11,583 nucleotides of DNA, taken from positions 1 through 11,583 of the forward strand of contig JBBRXC010000045.1 in assembly GCA_038248745.1 (NCBI GenBank). The letters run 5' to 3'. The stretch's first letter is position 1; each line of letters starts with the position of its first letter. This DNA is from JAENWH01 sp038248745 (lineage in GTDB: Bacteria > Bacillota > Clostridia > Peptostreptococcales > Anaerovoracaceae). Both the position numbers and the translations under genes were made by a program. The notes beneath the pieces were generated by a model that was given only the letters and a program-made list of their open reading frames with translations, was not told the origin of the DNA and searched no databases. Shown here piece by piece: positions 1 through 6,151 of this stretch.

Positions 1-630
1 AATGTGAAAATCAATGGAAAAACCGTCAGAGAAATGGGCGTTGACGTGATAGAAGAAGATTCTGTTGAAGTGAATGGGAAAAGCATCAAGGCAGCGGCCA
101 AATTTGTTTATATCATACTGAACAAGCCGAAAGGATATATTACCTCATTGGATGATGAAAAAAGCAGACCTATTGTGAGCGAACTTATTTCCGATATTGA
201 AGAAAGGCTTTTCCCAATTGGCAGACTGGATTATAATACATCGGGTATGCTCTTGATGACAAATGATGGGGACCTTGCCTATAGACTGACCCATCCAAAA
301 CATCAGATATACAAGACTTATCGTGCAAGAGTATCCGGATATCTATCCATTGAAAAAGTTGCGCATTTGACAAAAGGTGTAGATATTGGTGGATTTGTCA
401 CTTCAAAGGCCAAAGTTGAGGTGATTAAACAAGGAGAAAGATCGGCTATCGTAGAAATACAGATATATGAAGGTAAAAACAGGCAAATTAGAAAAATGTT
501 TGCAGCGGTGGGTAATAAGGTTGTAGATCTGGAAAGAGTTGCCATCGGAGAGCTGCATTTATCCCATTTAAGAGAAGGCCATTACAGAAAGTTGTCCCCA
601 AAAGAAATAGAATACCTGAAAAATTGTTAA
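1..630 (+). CDS. RluB/RsuA-family rRNA pseudouridine synthase, 5' end cut by the window
   Basis: This enzyme isomerises a specific uridine in rRNA to pseudouridine; the RluB branch (23S rRNA) is most likely, but RsuA, RluE and RluF are not excluded. The frame is open to base 1. Its first visible codons (N, then GTG read as V, then KINGK) match the second half of an S4 RNA-binding domain, so the GTG at 4 is an internal valine and the true start lies upstream. The catalytic motif GRLDYNTSG is encoded at 220-246, with the catalytic Asp at 229-231. The family-typical YRARVSG, GKNRQIRKMF and the C-terminal RVAIGEL and LREGHYRKLSPKEI blocks are intact. About 209 residues remain of a usual 235-250. 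It has its own terminator and appears unrelated to the lysine genes. Confidence 0.93.
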   Translation, partial: NVKINGKTVREMGVDVIEEDSVEVNGKSIKAAAKFVYIILNKPKGYITSLDDEKSRPIVSELISDIEERLFPIGRLDYNTSGMLLMTNDGDLAYRLTHPKHQIYKTYRARVSGYLSIEKVAHLTKGVDIGGFVTSKAKVEVIKQGERSAIVEIQIYEGKNRQIRKMFAAVGNKVVDLERVAIGELHLSHLREGHYRKLSPKEIEYLKNC

Positions 631-652
631 ATAACGACCACAAAATAAATTA

Positions 653-704
653 AATAAGCATTCGGATGATGTTTTCCAACATCTCCCGAATGCTTATTTT
701 TTTT
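653..704 (+). terminator. Rho-independent terminator after the pseudouridine synthase, possibly bidirectional
   Basis: A 13-bp perfect stem (aataagcattcgg at 653-665 with 686-698) has an inner gatgtt/aacatc stem around a TTCC loop, and a run of T follows (695-704). It begins 22 bases after the stop codon. Read on the minus strand the same hairpin is followed by a T-rich stretch, so it could also end the kal transcript about 140 bases after its stop. Confidence 0.92.
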
Positions 705-759
705 AATGCTTAATATTTGTTGTTATTATAGCATCCTAAGGAGTTATTAACAACTTGCC

Positions 760-768
760 TGTGGATAA
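760..768 (-). promoter_or_regulatory. DnaA-box-like site (TGTGGATAA)
   Basis: TGTGGATAA on the plus strand is the exact complement of the consensus DnaA box TTATCCACA. It sits in a 15-bp block, gcctgtggataactt (757-771), that recurs exactly at 11263-11277 and, apart from its first base, in inverse orientation at 11326-11339. DnaA binding is not shown. The rest of 705-811 contains no gene; a weak hairpin, tttgag...ctcaaa, surrounds about 780-807. Confidence 0.5.
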
Positions 769-811
769 CTTAAATTGCATTTGAGTGATTGCAAGGGGTT
801 CGCTCAAACCC

Positions 812-842
812 AAGCCCAATGTCGGATGCTTATAATGGGCTT
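812..842 (+). repeat. 31-bp hairpin element, copy 1
   Basis: The unit begins aagcccaatgtcgg and ends ttataatgggctt, and its 7-base ends AAGCCCA/TGGGCTT are complementary. It is identical in all 31 bases to copy 4 (11418-11448). Its last two bases overlap the stop codon of the minus-strand kal gene. In the kal sense it is therefore a hairpin directly at the 3' end of the reading frame, the same relation that copy 2 has to kamE. Confidence 0.88.
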
Positions 843-1230
843 ATACTCTTTTTGATTCTTTTGGCGTGACACAAACGCCTTTTGCTCTACAAACAACGAT
901 TGGCTCTTCCAAAAAGTCTGCTGCCGAAGGACTGATATCGGCTCTGGCTGCGATGACTTTTTTTGCAACAAATTCCATTATTCTTGATGTGTTGCCTATT
1001 TTGGTAATTTCTCCGGTTGCTTCAATATAATCACCAGCGTATACCGGTGCCAAGAACTCTACTTCATCATATCTTAAGAAAAGGCCTTCATCGCCATCTG
1101 TCTTGATGAGCAGTTCTGTTGCAACATCTCCAAATAAATGGACCATGTGGGCGCCATCTATTAAACTCCCCCCGTAATGAGCATCTTTGTGGGACATCCT
1201 TAAACGAATTGTTGATGTGATTTTTTCCAT
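841..1230 (-). CDS. kal: 3-aminobutyryl-CoA ammonia-lyase (lysine fermentation)
   Basis: Kal removes ammonia from L-3-aminobutyryl-CoA to give crotonyl-CoA, which feeds butyrate formation. The protein is a single hotdog-fold domain of 129 residues, the usual size. It carries the family-typical N-terminal RMSHKDAHYGGSLIDGA and a middle block EVEFLAPVYAGDYIEATGEI. The start is the ATG at 1230-1228, which has AGGAG nine bases upstream. The frame stays open upstream to 1350, but that extension is low-complexity leader, and the ATG at 1239 lies directly against the Shine-Dalgarno sequence. The gene is divergent from the sigma-54 activator and has its own sigma-54 promoter (1359-1375), giving a predicted leader of about 118 bases. 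Its stop codon overlaps repeat copy 1. The assignment rests on family resemblance plus the lysine-pathway context. Confidence 0.9.
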   Translation of the reverse strand: MEKITSTIRLRMSHKDAHYGGSLIDGAHMVHLFGDVATELLIKTDGDEGLFLRYDEVEFLAPVYAGDYIEATGEITKIGNTSRIMEFVAKKVIAARADISPSAADFLEEPIVVCRAKGVCVTPKESKRV

Positions 1231-1245
1231 AGTATTCATCTCCTT

Positions 1246-1308
1246 TGTTAATTTAACTTTAGATTTAATTATAATTTCAGGTTTAGGTTTAATTGTAAGT
1301 TTAATTGT
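1246..1308 (-). repeat. AT-rich short repeats in the kal leader
   Basis: On the plus strand gtttaattgt occurs twice with a 12-base period (1287-1296 and 1299-1308). Related gatttaattat and gttaatttaac lie at about 1246-1273. In the kal transcript this reads as repeated AATTAAAC between the predicted start site (about 1348) and the Shine-Dalgarno. The kdd leader (3711-3740) is similarly built of AATTAAATT-type sequence. It may only be an unstructured leader. Confidence 0.4.
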
Positions 1309-1357
1309 TGGGTTGATTGGATTCTTTACATACATTATATACCTATTCAAATATAAG

Positions 1358-1386
1358 TTGCAATTCTTATGCCAATGGTTTATTAT
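1358..1386 (+). promoter_or_regulatory. Candidate sigma-A promoter of the sigma-54 activator gene
   Basis: TTGCAA (1358-1363) and TATTAT (1381-1386) are separated by 17 bases, giving a start near 1393 and a leader of about 50 bases to the ATG at 1444. The opposite-strand kal sigma-54 promoter lies inside this element. A second, weaker candidate is TTGATT (1313-1318), 17 bases, then TATATA (1336-1341). Either would be a housekeeping promoter for the regulator. Confidence 0.45.
1359..1375 (-). promoter_or_regulatory. Sigma-54 (-24/-12) promoter of kal
   Basis: Read on the minus strand this is TTGGCATAAGAATTGCA. It has the -24 element TGGCAT and the -12 element TTGC with the canonical 5-base spacing. 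Taking the C of GC (1360) as -12 puts the start near 1348. The first 16 bases are identical to the promoter in front of kdd (3671-3687), although the flanks differ. This implies activation by the neighbouring AAA+ regulator. Confidence 0.9.
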
Positions 1387-1443
1387 GAAAACATCACAGG
1401 AGTGAACCGTTTTCGTTTCGAGTTAAAAGAAAGAGAGTTGGAA

Positions 1444-3519
1444 ATGTTTAAAAAATATGGTACAGACAGAGTCCTGGAACCAAAATCTGTATTACCTACT
1501 TCTGCCTGGCGGGTGGACAACTCCAGAGAAATAAGCCCGAACGAAATCAGAGTGTCAATCAGAAGAATTCATTTAGAACCCACGAGCTTTAAACAGATTT
1601 GCCTAGAAGCGGATAACAATGAAGAAAAAATCAGACAAAAAATAATGGATATTATTATAAGAAGAGGGAAACTGCATAACCCGATAACGGATACGGGGGG
1701 GCTTTTTTATGGAACGGTTGAAAAAATTGGTTCGGCGTACTTAAATAGTAAAGGTCTAAAGGTAGGGGATGAGGTCATATGCAACGCCTCCTTAACGGGA
1801 ATTCCTATCTATTTAAGCAAAGTGACAAAACTCTATCCGGCATATACTCAGATTGAGGCAGAAGGGTATGCCATCGTTTTTGGGGATGTGCCTTTGATTA
1901 AAAAGCCGGACAATGTACCGGTCAATCTTTTGCTTTTCGCATTTAATGAATCGGGAACACTTTACAGGGTAGCCAAAGAGTCGCAGGGCAAAAAACATTT
2001 TCTTATTGTAGGCAATAATATCATGATGAATATGCTGTTTGGTTTTGTAGTCAGAAAAACAGCAGGAATTGATGCTGAAATAATATGTCTTTTTGACAAA
2101 AAAACAGACATAACAATTAAAGGCAAGGGAGTTGATGAGCTGCTAGCGAGGATATTCAACGAAATTCATTATGTGAACATATTGCGGCCAGTGGAATGCA
2201 TCGAGAAACTCAATGTGGAAGGATACTTTGATCTTTCTGTTAATTGTGCCGATATTCCTGGTGCGGAAACAGTAAATATTCTGGCAACAAAATCAGGGGG
2301 GACTGTAATATTTGCCAACTTTATTAACAATTACAATATAGCCTTATATATAACGGAATCTATTTCAAGGCAACTGGACATCATATGCGCGGAAGGATAT
2401 TCGGATCGATATGACGAGTTTGATATAGAAATTGTCAAAGAGCTGGCACCCTATTTGGAGTGGGCCATTCCGGTTTCTAATAAAATACAAGAAAATCTTA
2501 ATTATCCAATCAGTAGAGAGGAAAGAATATTAGAAAATACTGGATATAGAAAAGTTTTGGCAGAAGAATTTATCTGTGAGAGCAGAATAATGGCACAGCT
2601 TTTAGAGGAAATGTTAAGTGTTGCCAAGTATGACTGTAATGTTATCATCACAGGGAACACTGGTGTGGGTAAAGAAAAGGTCGCGAATATTATTCAAAAA
2701 AACAGTGCAAGAAAAATGCAACCCTATATGAAAATAAACTGTGCGGCTATTTCGCCTAATCTAATGGAATCAGAATTTTTCGGTTATGAAAAAGGCGCCT
2801 TTACCGGGGCAAACCAGTCGGGGAAAAAAGGATATTTTGAAATGGCTGATAATGGCATCATCTTTCTGGATGAGGTGGGGGAGTTGCCTTTGGATATTCA
2901 AGCAAAGCTGCTTCGAGTTATTCAAGATGGCCAGTTTTTCAGAGTCGGAGGAACAAAGCCTGTTAAGACCAATGTTCGAATATTATCGGCGACAAATAGA
3001 AATCTTGAAAAACGCATTGAAGAGAAGTTGTTTAGAAGAGATTTGTACTACAGATTGAATGTTTTTCCAATCAGAGTTCCTGATTTATCTGAAAGGAAGT
3101 CTGAGATGCCGGTGTTGGTGAAACATTTTATTGAAACTTATAATGAAAAGTTTTCGATAGAAAAAGAAATAGATGAAGATGCAATTGAATACCTTCAGCA
3201 GTGTGACTGGCCTGGAAACATAAGAGAACTTGAAAATGCAATTCAACGGATTCTTATAGGGAGCAAGAGCGTCAATATAACACTGCTTGATGTGATGAAA
3301 GCCCTAAAAAGCAACTTGTTTGAAGATGTAAGCTTGGACGTAGGGGAAAATCAGTTTGATGATGAAAAAATAATTTCGCTGGATGATGTTGTTGGTAGTT
3401 TTGAGAAGAATATTATCAAGTACGCATGTGAAAAATATGGATCGACTAGAAAAGCCGCAAAGGGAATAAGTATCAGTCAGACTCAACTGATTCGAAAAAA
3501 GAAAAAATATGAACTTTAA
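1444..3519 (+). CDS. Sigma-54-dependent activator with an N-terminal Kdd-like (diaminohexanoate dehydrogenase-like) sensor domain
   Basis: This 691-residue protein is inferred to switch on kal and the kdd-kam operon. Residues 1 to about 345 align colinearly with Kdd encoded at 3764. Shared landmarks include GT.RV near the N-terminus, HNPIT..GG (78-86, Kdd KNPVTGSGG), GLKVGD, and VNC followed by a GGTV/DGTV strand. The Kdd nucleotide loop GGGGKSG (190-196) is GNNIMMN at the same positions here, so NAD binding and catalysis are probably lost. The AAA+ domain follows: Walker A GNTGVGKE (404-411), GAFTGA sigma-54 contact loop (451-456), Walker B IIFLDE (472-477), RRDLYYRLNVFP, and WPGNIRELENA. 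A TyrR/Fis-like helix-turn-helix (STRKAAKGISISQTQLIRKK) ends the protein. The ATG at 1444 was chosen because it matches the Kdd N-terminus. The frame is open back to 1369, but that start has no Shine-Dalgarno and overlaps the kal promoter. The ribosome binding site at 1444 (agagag) is weak. Confidence 0.93.
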   Translation: MFKKYGTDRVLEPKSVLPTSAWRVDNSREISPNEIRVSIRRIHLEPTSFKQICLEADNNEEKIRQKIMDIIIRRGKLHNPITDTGGLFYGTVEKIGSAYLNSKGLKVGDEVICNASLTGIPIYLSKVTKLYPAYTQIEAEGYAIVFGDVPLIKKPDNVPVNLLLFAFNESGTLYRVAKESQGKKHFLIVGNNIMMNMLFGFVVRKTAGIDAEIICLFDKKTDITIKGKGVDELLARIFNEIHYVNILRPVECIEKLNVEGYFDLSVNCADIPGAETVNILATKSGGTVIFANFINNYNIALYITESISRQLDIICAEGYSDRYDEFDIEIVKELAPYLEWAIPVSNKIQENLNYPISREERILENTGYRKVLAEEFICESRIMAQLLEEMLSVAKYDCNVIITGNTGVGKEKVANIIQKNSARKMQPYMKINCAAISPNLMESEFFGYEKGAFTGANQSGKKGYFEMADNGIIFLDEVGELPLDIQAKLLRVIQDGQFFRVGGTKPVKTNVRILSATNRNLEKRIEEKLFRRDLYYRLNVFPIRVPDLSERKSEMPVLVKHFIETYNEKFSIEKEIDEDAIEYLQQCDWPGNIRELENAIQRILIGSKSVNITLLDVMKALKSNLFEDVSLDVGENQFDDEKIISLDDVVGSFEKNIIKYACEKYGSTRKAAKGISISQTQLIRKKKKYEL

Positions 3520-3520
3520 A

Positions 3521-3554
3521 AAACACCGAACCGTAATGGGTTCGGTGTTTTTTT
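3521..3554 (+). terminator. Rho-independent terminator after the activator gene
   Basis: A 12-bp perfect stem, aaacaccgaacc (3521-3532) with ggttcggtgttt (3539-3550), has a 6-base loop and runs into a T tract ending at 3554. It begins just after the activator stop codon. It isolates the regulator transcript from the sigma-54-driven kdd operon. Confidence 0.93.
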
Positions 3555-3568
3555 GAAAGAAGACAAAA

Positions 3569-3630
3569 TCGGTTCGAATAATGTGCCGCGCTCAAATACA
3601 AATTCAAAAGAAGCCGGCATGTCGGTTGAA
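3569..3630 (+). promoter_or_regulatory. Candidate activator-binding region upstream of kdd
   Basis: Two similar sites, TCGGTTCGAA (3569-3578) and TCGGTTGAA (3622-3630), lie about 60-120 bases upstream of the predicted start. An imperfect palindrome, CCGGCATGTCGG (3614-3625), overlaps the second. A CGGTT half-site in the kal orientation occurs upstream of the kal promoter (plus strand AACCG, 1405-1409). Enhancer-binding proteins usually bind 80-200 bases upstream, so the position suits, but the motif is short. Confidence 0.3.
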
Positions 3631-3670
3631 ATTAAGGGAATCATGGCCAACTGTTCAATGGGGATAGGGA

Positions 3671-3687
3671 TTGGCATAAGAATTGCT
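3671..3687 (+). promoter_or_regulatory. Sigma-54 (-24/-12) promoter of the kdd-kamABCDE operon
   Basis: TTGGCATAAGAATTGCT contains TGGCAT, a 5-base spacer and TTGC, matching the sigma-54 consensus. Taking C3686 as -12 puts the start near 3698, leaving a leader of about 66 bases, very AT-rich, before kdd. The 16-base core is identical to that of the kal promoter on the other strand, which points to one regulator controlling both transcripts. Confidence 0.92.
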
Positions 3688-3763
3688 ATATAAATAGATA
3701 GACAAAAAAATGTTAATTTAAAATTAAATTTAATTTAAAGGTATTTATTAGGAGGAAGAAAAC

Positions 3764-4795
3764 ATGAAAAAAGGAAGCCCATTCGGAACACACAGAGTAA
3801 TCTCACCAAAGGGTGTATTACCACAACCAGCTGATGTCATAGACAATACAATGGAGATTTATGATAATGAAGTGCTCATTGATGTACATACGCTAAATGT
3901 TGACTCCGCCAGCTTTACACAGATAGAAAAGCAGGCCAAGGGAGATATAGAAGAAATCAAAAAAATAATGATGGGTATTGTTGCAAAAGCAGGAAAACAT
4001 AAAAATCCTGTCACTGGTTCAGGCGGTATGCTTATTGGTACAGTGAAAGAAGTTGGTCCGGCTTACGTTGGAGACTTAAAAGCGGGCGACAAAATAGCCA
4101 CATTGGTATCCTTATCTCTTACCCCTCTTGTGATTGAAGAAATTCTTGCAGTCAGACCTGACATCGATCAGGTTGACATCAAGGGACAGGCCATATTGTT
4201 CCAAAGCGGCATCTATGCGAAGCTTCCTAAGGATCTTCCGGAAACCTTGGCGCTATCCGTTCTTGATGTTGCAGGGGCTCCTGCACAGGCAGCTAAACTA
4301 GTAAAGCCTGGGGATACAGTTGTTGTGATTGGCGGCGGCGGGAAATCTGGAATACTTTGTTTATATGAAGCAAAAAAGAGAGCTGGCGTAACTGGTAAAG
4401 TTATCTGCATCGGGGGCAGTGAAAAGTCAACGGATAGAGCAAGAAATCTTAATATAGCAGATGAATATTTTGCTGCTGATGCAACAGATGCAGTGGGCAT
4501 ATATGAAAAGGTTTCTGAATTAACAGAGGGCAAATTGGCAGACGTTGTTATTAACTGCGTAAATATTGAAAATACAGAAATGGCATCGATTCTTTCATGT
4601 AAGGATGATGGAACGGTATACTTCTTCTCCATGGCGACAAGCTTTACAAAAGCTGCACTTGGGGCTGAAGGTGTGGGAAAAGACGTGAACATGATTGTAG
4701 GAAACGGATATACGAAGGGACATGCTGAAATCGCCTTGCAGGTTCTTAGAGAATCTCCGGCAATTAAAGAGCTGTTTTCTAAAATGTATTCATAA
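3764..4795 (+). CDS. kdd: L-erythro-3,5-diaminohexanoate dehydrogenase
   Basis: Kdd oxidatively deaminates L-erythro-3,5-diaminohexanoate to 5-amino-3-oxohexanoate with NAD(P)+, the step after lysine 5,6-aminomutase. The protein has 343 residues. Its N-terminal half includes KNPVTGSGGMLIGTV (80-94) and DLKAGDKI (104-111). A Rossmann segment follows with the glycine-rich loop VVVIGGGGKSG (186-196), and a later strand reads VVINCVN. GGAGG lies eight bases before the ATG. It is first in the operon and follows the sigma-54 promoter directly; kamA starts 15 bases after its stop. The activator's N-terminal domain is a diverged homologue of this protein. The family is small and specific to lysine fermentation, and the neighbouring kam genes make the call strong. 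Confidence 0.93.
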   Translation: MKKGSPFGTHRVISPKGVLPQPADVIDNTMEIYDNEVLIDVHTLNVDSASFTQIEKQAKGDIEEIKKIMMGIVAKAGKHKNPVTGSGGMLIGTVKEVGPAYVGDLKAGDKIATLVSLSLTPLVIEEILAVRPDIDQVDIKGQAILFQSGIYAKLPKDLPETLALSVLDVAGAPAQAAKLVKPGDTVVVIGGGGKSGILCLYEAKKRAGVTGKVICIGGSEKSTDRARNLNIADEYFAADATDAVGIYEKVSELTEGKLADVVINCVNIENTEMASILSCKDDGTVYFFSMATSFTKAALGAEGVGKDVNMIVGNGYTKGHAEIALQVLRESPAIKELFSKMYS

Positions 4796-4810
4796 TTGAG
4801 AGGAGAAAAA

Positions 4811-6076
4811 ATGTCAGATATAAGAAATTGGAAAGATATTCCATTATTTAAGGATGTTACCCAGGAACAGTGGAATGACTGGACTTGGCAGGTCGAAAAC
4901 CGACTGACAACTGTTGAGGAGATTTCTCAGGTTGTCAATTTGACCGAGCAGGAAAAGAAAGATATAGAAGCGGTTATGCATGGTTTTAGAGTAGGGATTA
5001 CGCCTTACTATGCATCCCTTATGGACCCGGATGATCCAAGATGTCCAATCCGTATGCAAGCAGTACCAACTCTTGCAGAAACCCATAGAGGCGACGCAGA
5101 TATGCTGGACCCCCTTCATGAAGATGAAGATTCTCCTGCGCCCGGACTGACGCATAGATATCCGGACAGAGTGCTTTTCCTTATTACGGACCAATGCTCC
5201 ATGTATTGCAGACATTGTACAAGAAGAAGACTTGCCGGTGAAAATGATGGGGCCAGAAGCAGAGAAGACATTGACAAGTGCATTGAATATATTAGAAATA
5301 CACCACAGGTCAGAGACGTACTGCTTTCAGGAGGAGATTGTCTTTTGGTGAGTGATGAAGTTCTTGAATATATATTTACAGAGCTTAGAAAAATTCCCCA
5401 CGTGGAAATCATTCGATTGGGGTCAAGAACGCCAGTTGTAATGCCGCAAAGAATTACAGATGAACTTTGCGCAATGCTGAAGAAGTTTCATCCGGTATGG
5501 TTGAATACACACTTTAACCATATTAAGGAAATGACTCCTGAGGCTGAAGAAGCGTTAAGAAAACTTGCCGACGCTGGAATACCTCTTGGAAACCAGTCTG
5601 TTTTATTAAGGGGTGTAAATGATTGCCCACATATCATGAGAGAACTTGTACACTGCTTAGTAAAAAATAGAGTTAGACCCTATTACATTTATCAGTGCGA
5701 TTTATCTTTGGGTATTGAGCATTTTAGAACGCCTGTATCCGCGGGTATCGCCATAATTGAGGCGTTAAGAGGGCATACCTCTGGATATGCAGTTCCTACT
5801 TTTGTAGTGGATGCACCGGGCGGCGGCGGAAAGATTCCCGTCATGCCACAGTATTTGATTTCACAAAGCCCTGGCAAAGTAGTGCTTAGAAATTATGAAG
5901 GGGTTATTACAACCTATACGGAACCGGAAAACCTAAAAAAACTTGACTGCACCTGTGAGTATTGTACAGGGAAGAAAGAACACCATTATGAGGGCGTGGC
6001 AGGATTGGAACAGGGTGAAAGATTATCCCTTGAACCACAAGGATTGCAACGTCATACTCGTAACGAACATAAATAA
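4811..6076 (+). CDS. kamA: L-lysine 2,3-aminomutase
   Basis: KamA converts L-lysine to L-beta-lysine using a [4Fe-4S] cluster, S-adenosylmethionine and pyridoxal phosphate; it is the entry step of the pathway. The 421-residue protein closely follows the well-known Clostridium subterminale enzyme (416 residues). The radical-SAM cysteines are C129, C133 and C136 in CSMYCRHCTRRR. The PLP-binding lysine lies in the DAPGGGGKIPVMPQY segment. The zinc-ligand cysteines are present in GVNDC and in the C-terminal CTCEYCTGKK. The chosen start is the ATG at 4811, with AGGAG five bases upstream. The frame extends to a TTG at 4796, which would place that ribosome binding site inside the gene. The start is 15 bases after kdd, so the two are co-transcribed. 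Confidence 0.98.
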   Translation: MSDIRNWKDIPLFKDVTQEQWNDWTWQVENRLTTVEEISQVVNLTEQEKKDIEAVMHGFRVGITPYYASLMDPDDPRCPIRMQAVPTLAETHRGDADMLDPLHEDEDSPAPGLTHRYPDRVLFLITDQCSMYCRHCTRRRLAGENDGARSREDIDKCIEYIRNTPQVRDVLLSGGDCLLVSDEVLEYIFTELRKIPHVEIIRLGSRTPVVMPQRITDELCAMLKKFHPVWLNTHFNHIKEMTPEAEEALRKLADAGIPLGNQSVLLRGVNDCPHIMRELVHCLVKNRVRPYYIYQCDLSLGIEHFRTPVSAGIAIIEALRGHTSGYAVPTFVVDAPGGGGKIPVMPQYLISQSPGKVVLRNYEGVITTYTEPENLKKLDCTCEYCTGKKEHHYEGVAGLEQGERLSLEPQGLQRHTRNEHK

Positions 6077-6094
6077 AAATTCATTCATGTCATG

Positions 6095-6123
6095 CAGCCA
6101 AAAGAGCGAAGCTTTAATGGCTG
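6095..6123 (+). other. Hairpin between kamA and kamB
   Basis: cagcca-aaag (6095-6104) can pair with cttt-aa-tggctg (6112-6123), a 10-bp stem with a 2-base bulge and a 7-base loop. No T tract follows, so it is not a terminator. It lies 28 bases before the kamB start and might affect processing or translation of the polycistron. Confidence 0.35.
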
Positions 6124-6151
6124 TATGACTTTGTTTAAAGGTAGGGGATTT

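Noticed and set aside
653..698. The first terminator as a fifth copy of the 31-bp element
   Set aside because: It shares ataagcat and tcgg words, but the stem, loop and T tract are those of an ordinary terminator and the 7-base AAGCCCA arms are missing.
1231..1350. 40-residue N-terminal extension of kal
   Set aside because: Low-complexity AT-rich leader lying between the sigma-54 start site and a good ribosome binding site; Kal proteins start at about the ATG at 1230.
1369..1443. 25-codon N-terminal extension of the activator
   Set aside because: No Shine-Dalgarno at 1369, it overlaps the kal sigma-54 promoter and the regulator's likely sigma-A promoter, and the ATG at 1444 matches the Kdd N-terminus.
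3520..3693. A 57-codon stop-free frame directly after the activator stop, in the same frame, ending within the kdd promoter
   Set aside because: It begins inside the terminator, has no ribosome binding site before its possible starts (TTG 3553, ATG 3619), and its end is the sigma-54 promoter. Most likely chance; a weak possibility of a gene remnant remains.
4213..4692. 159-codon minus-strand frame within kdd
   Set aside because: It is antisense to a clear Kdd protein, has no recognisable motifs and no ribosome binding site.
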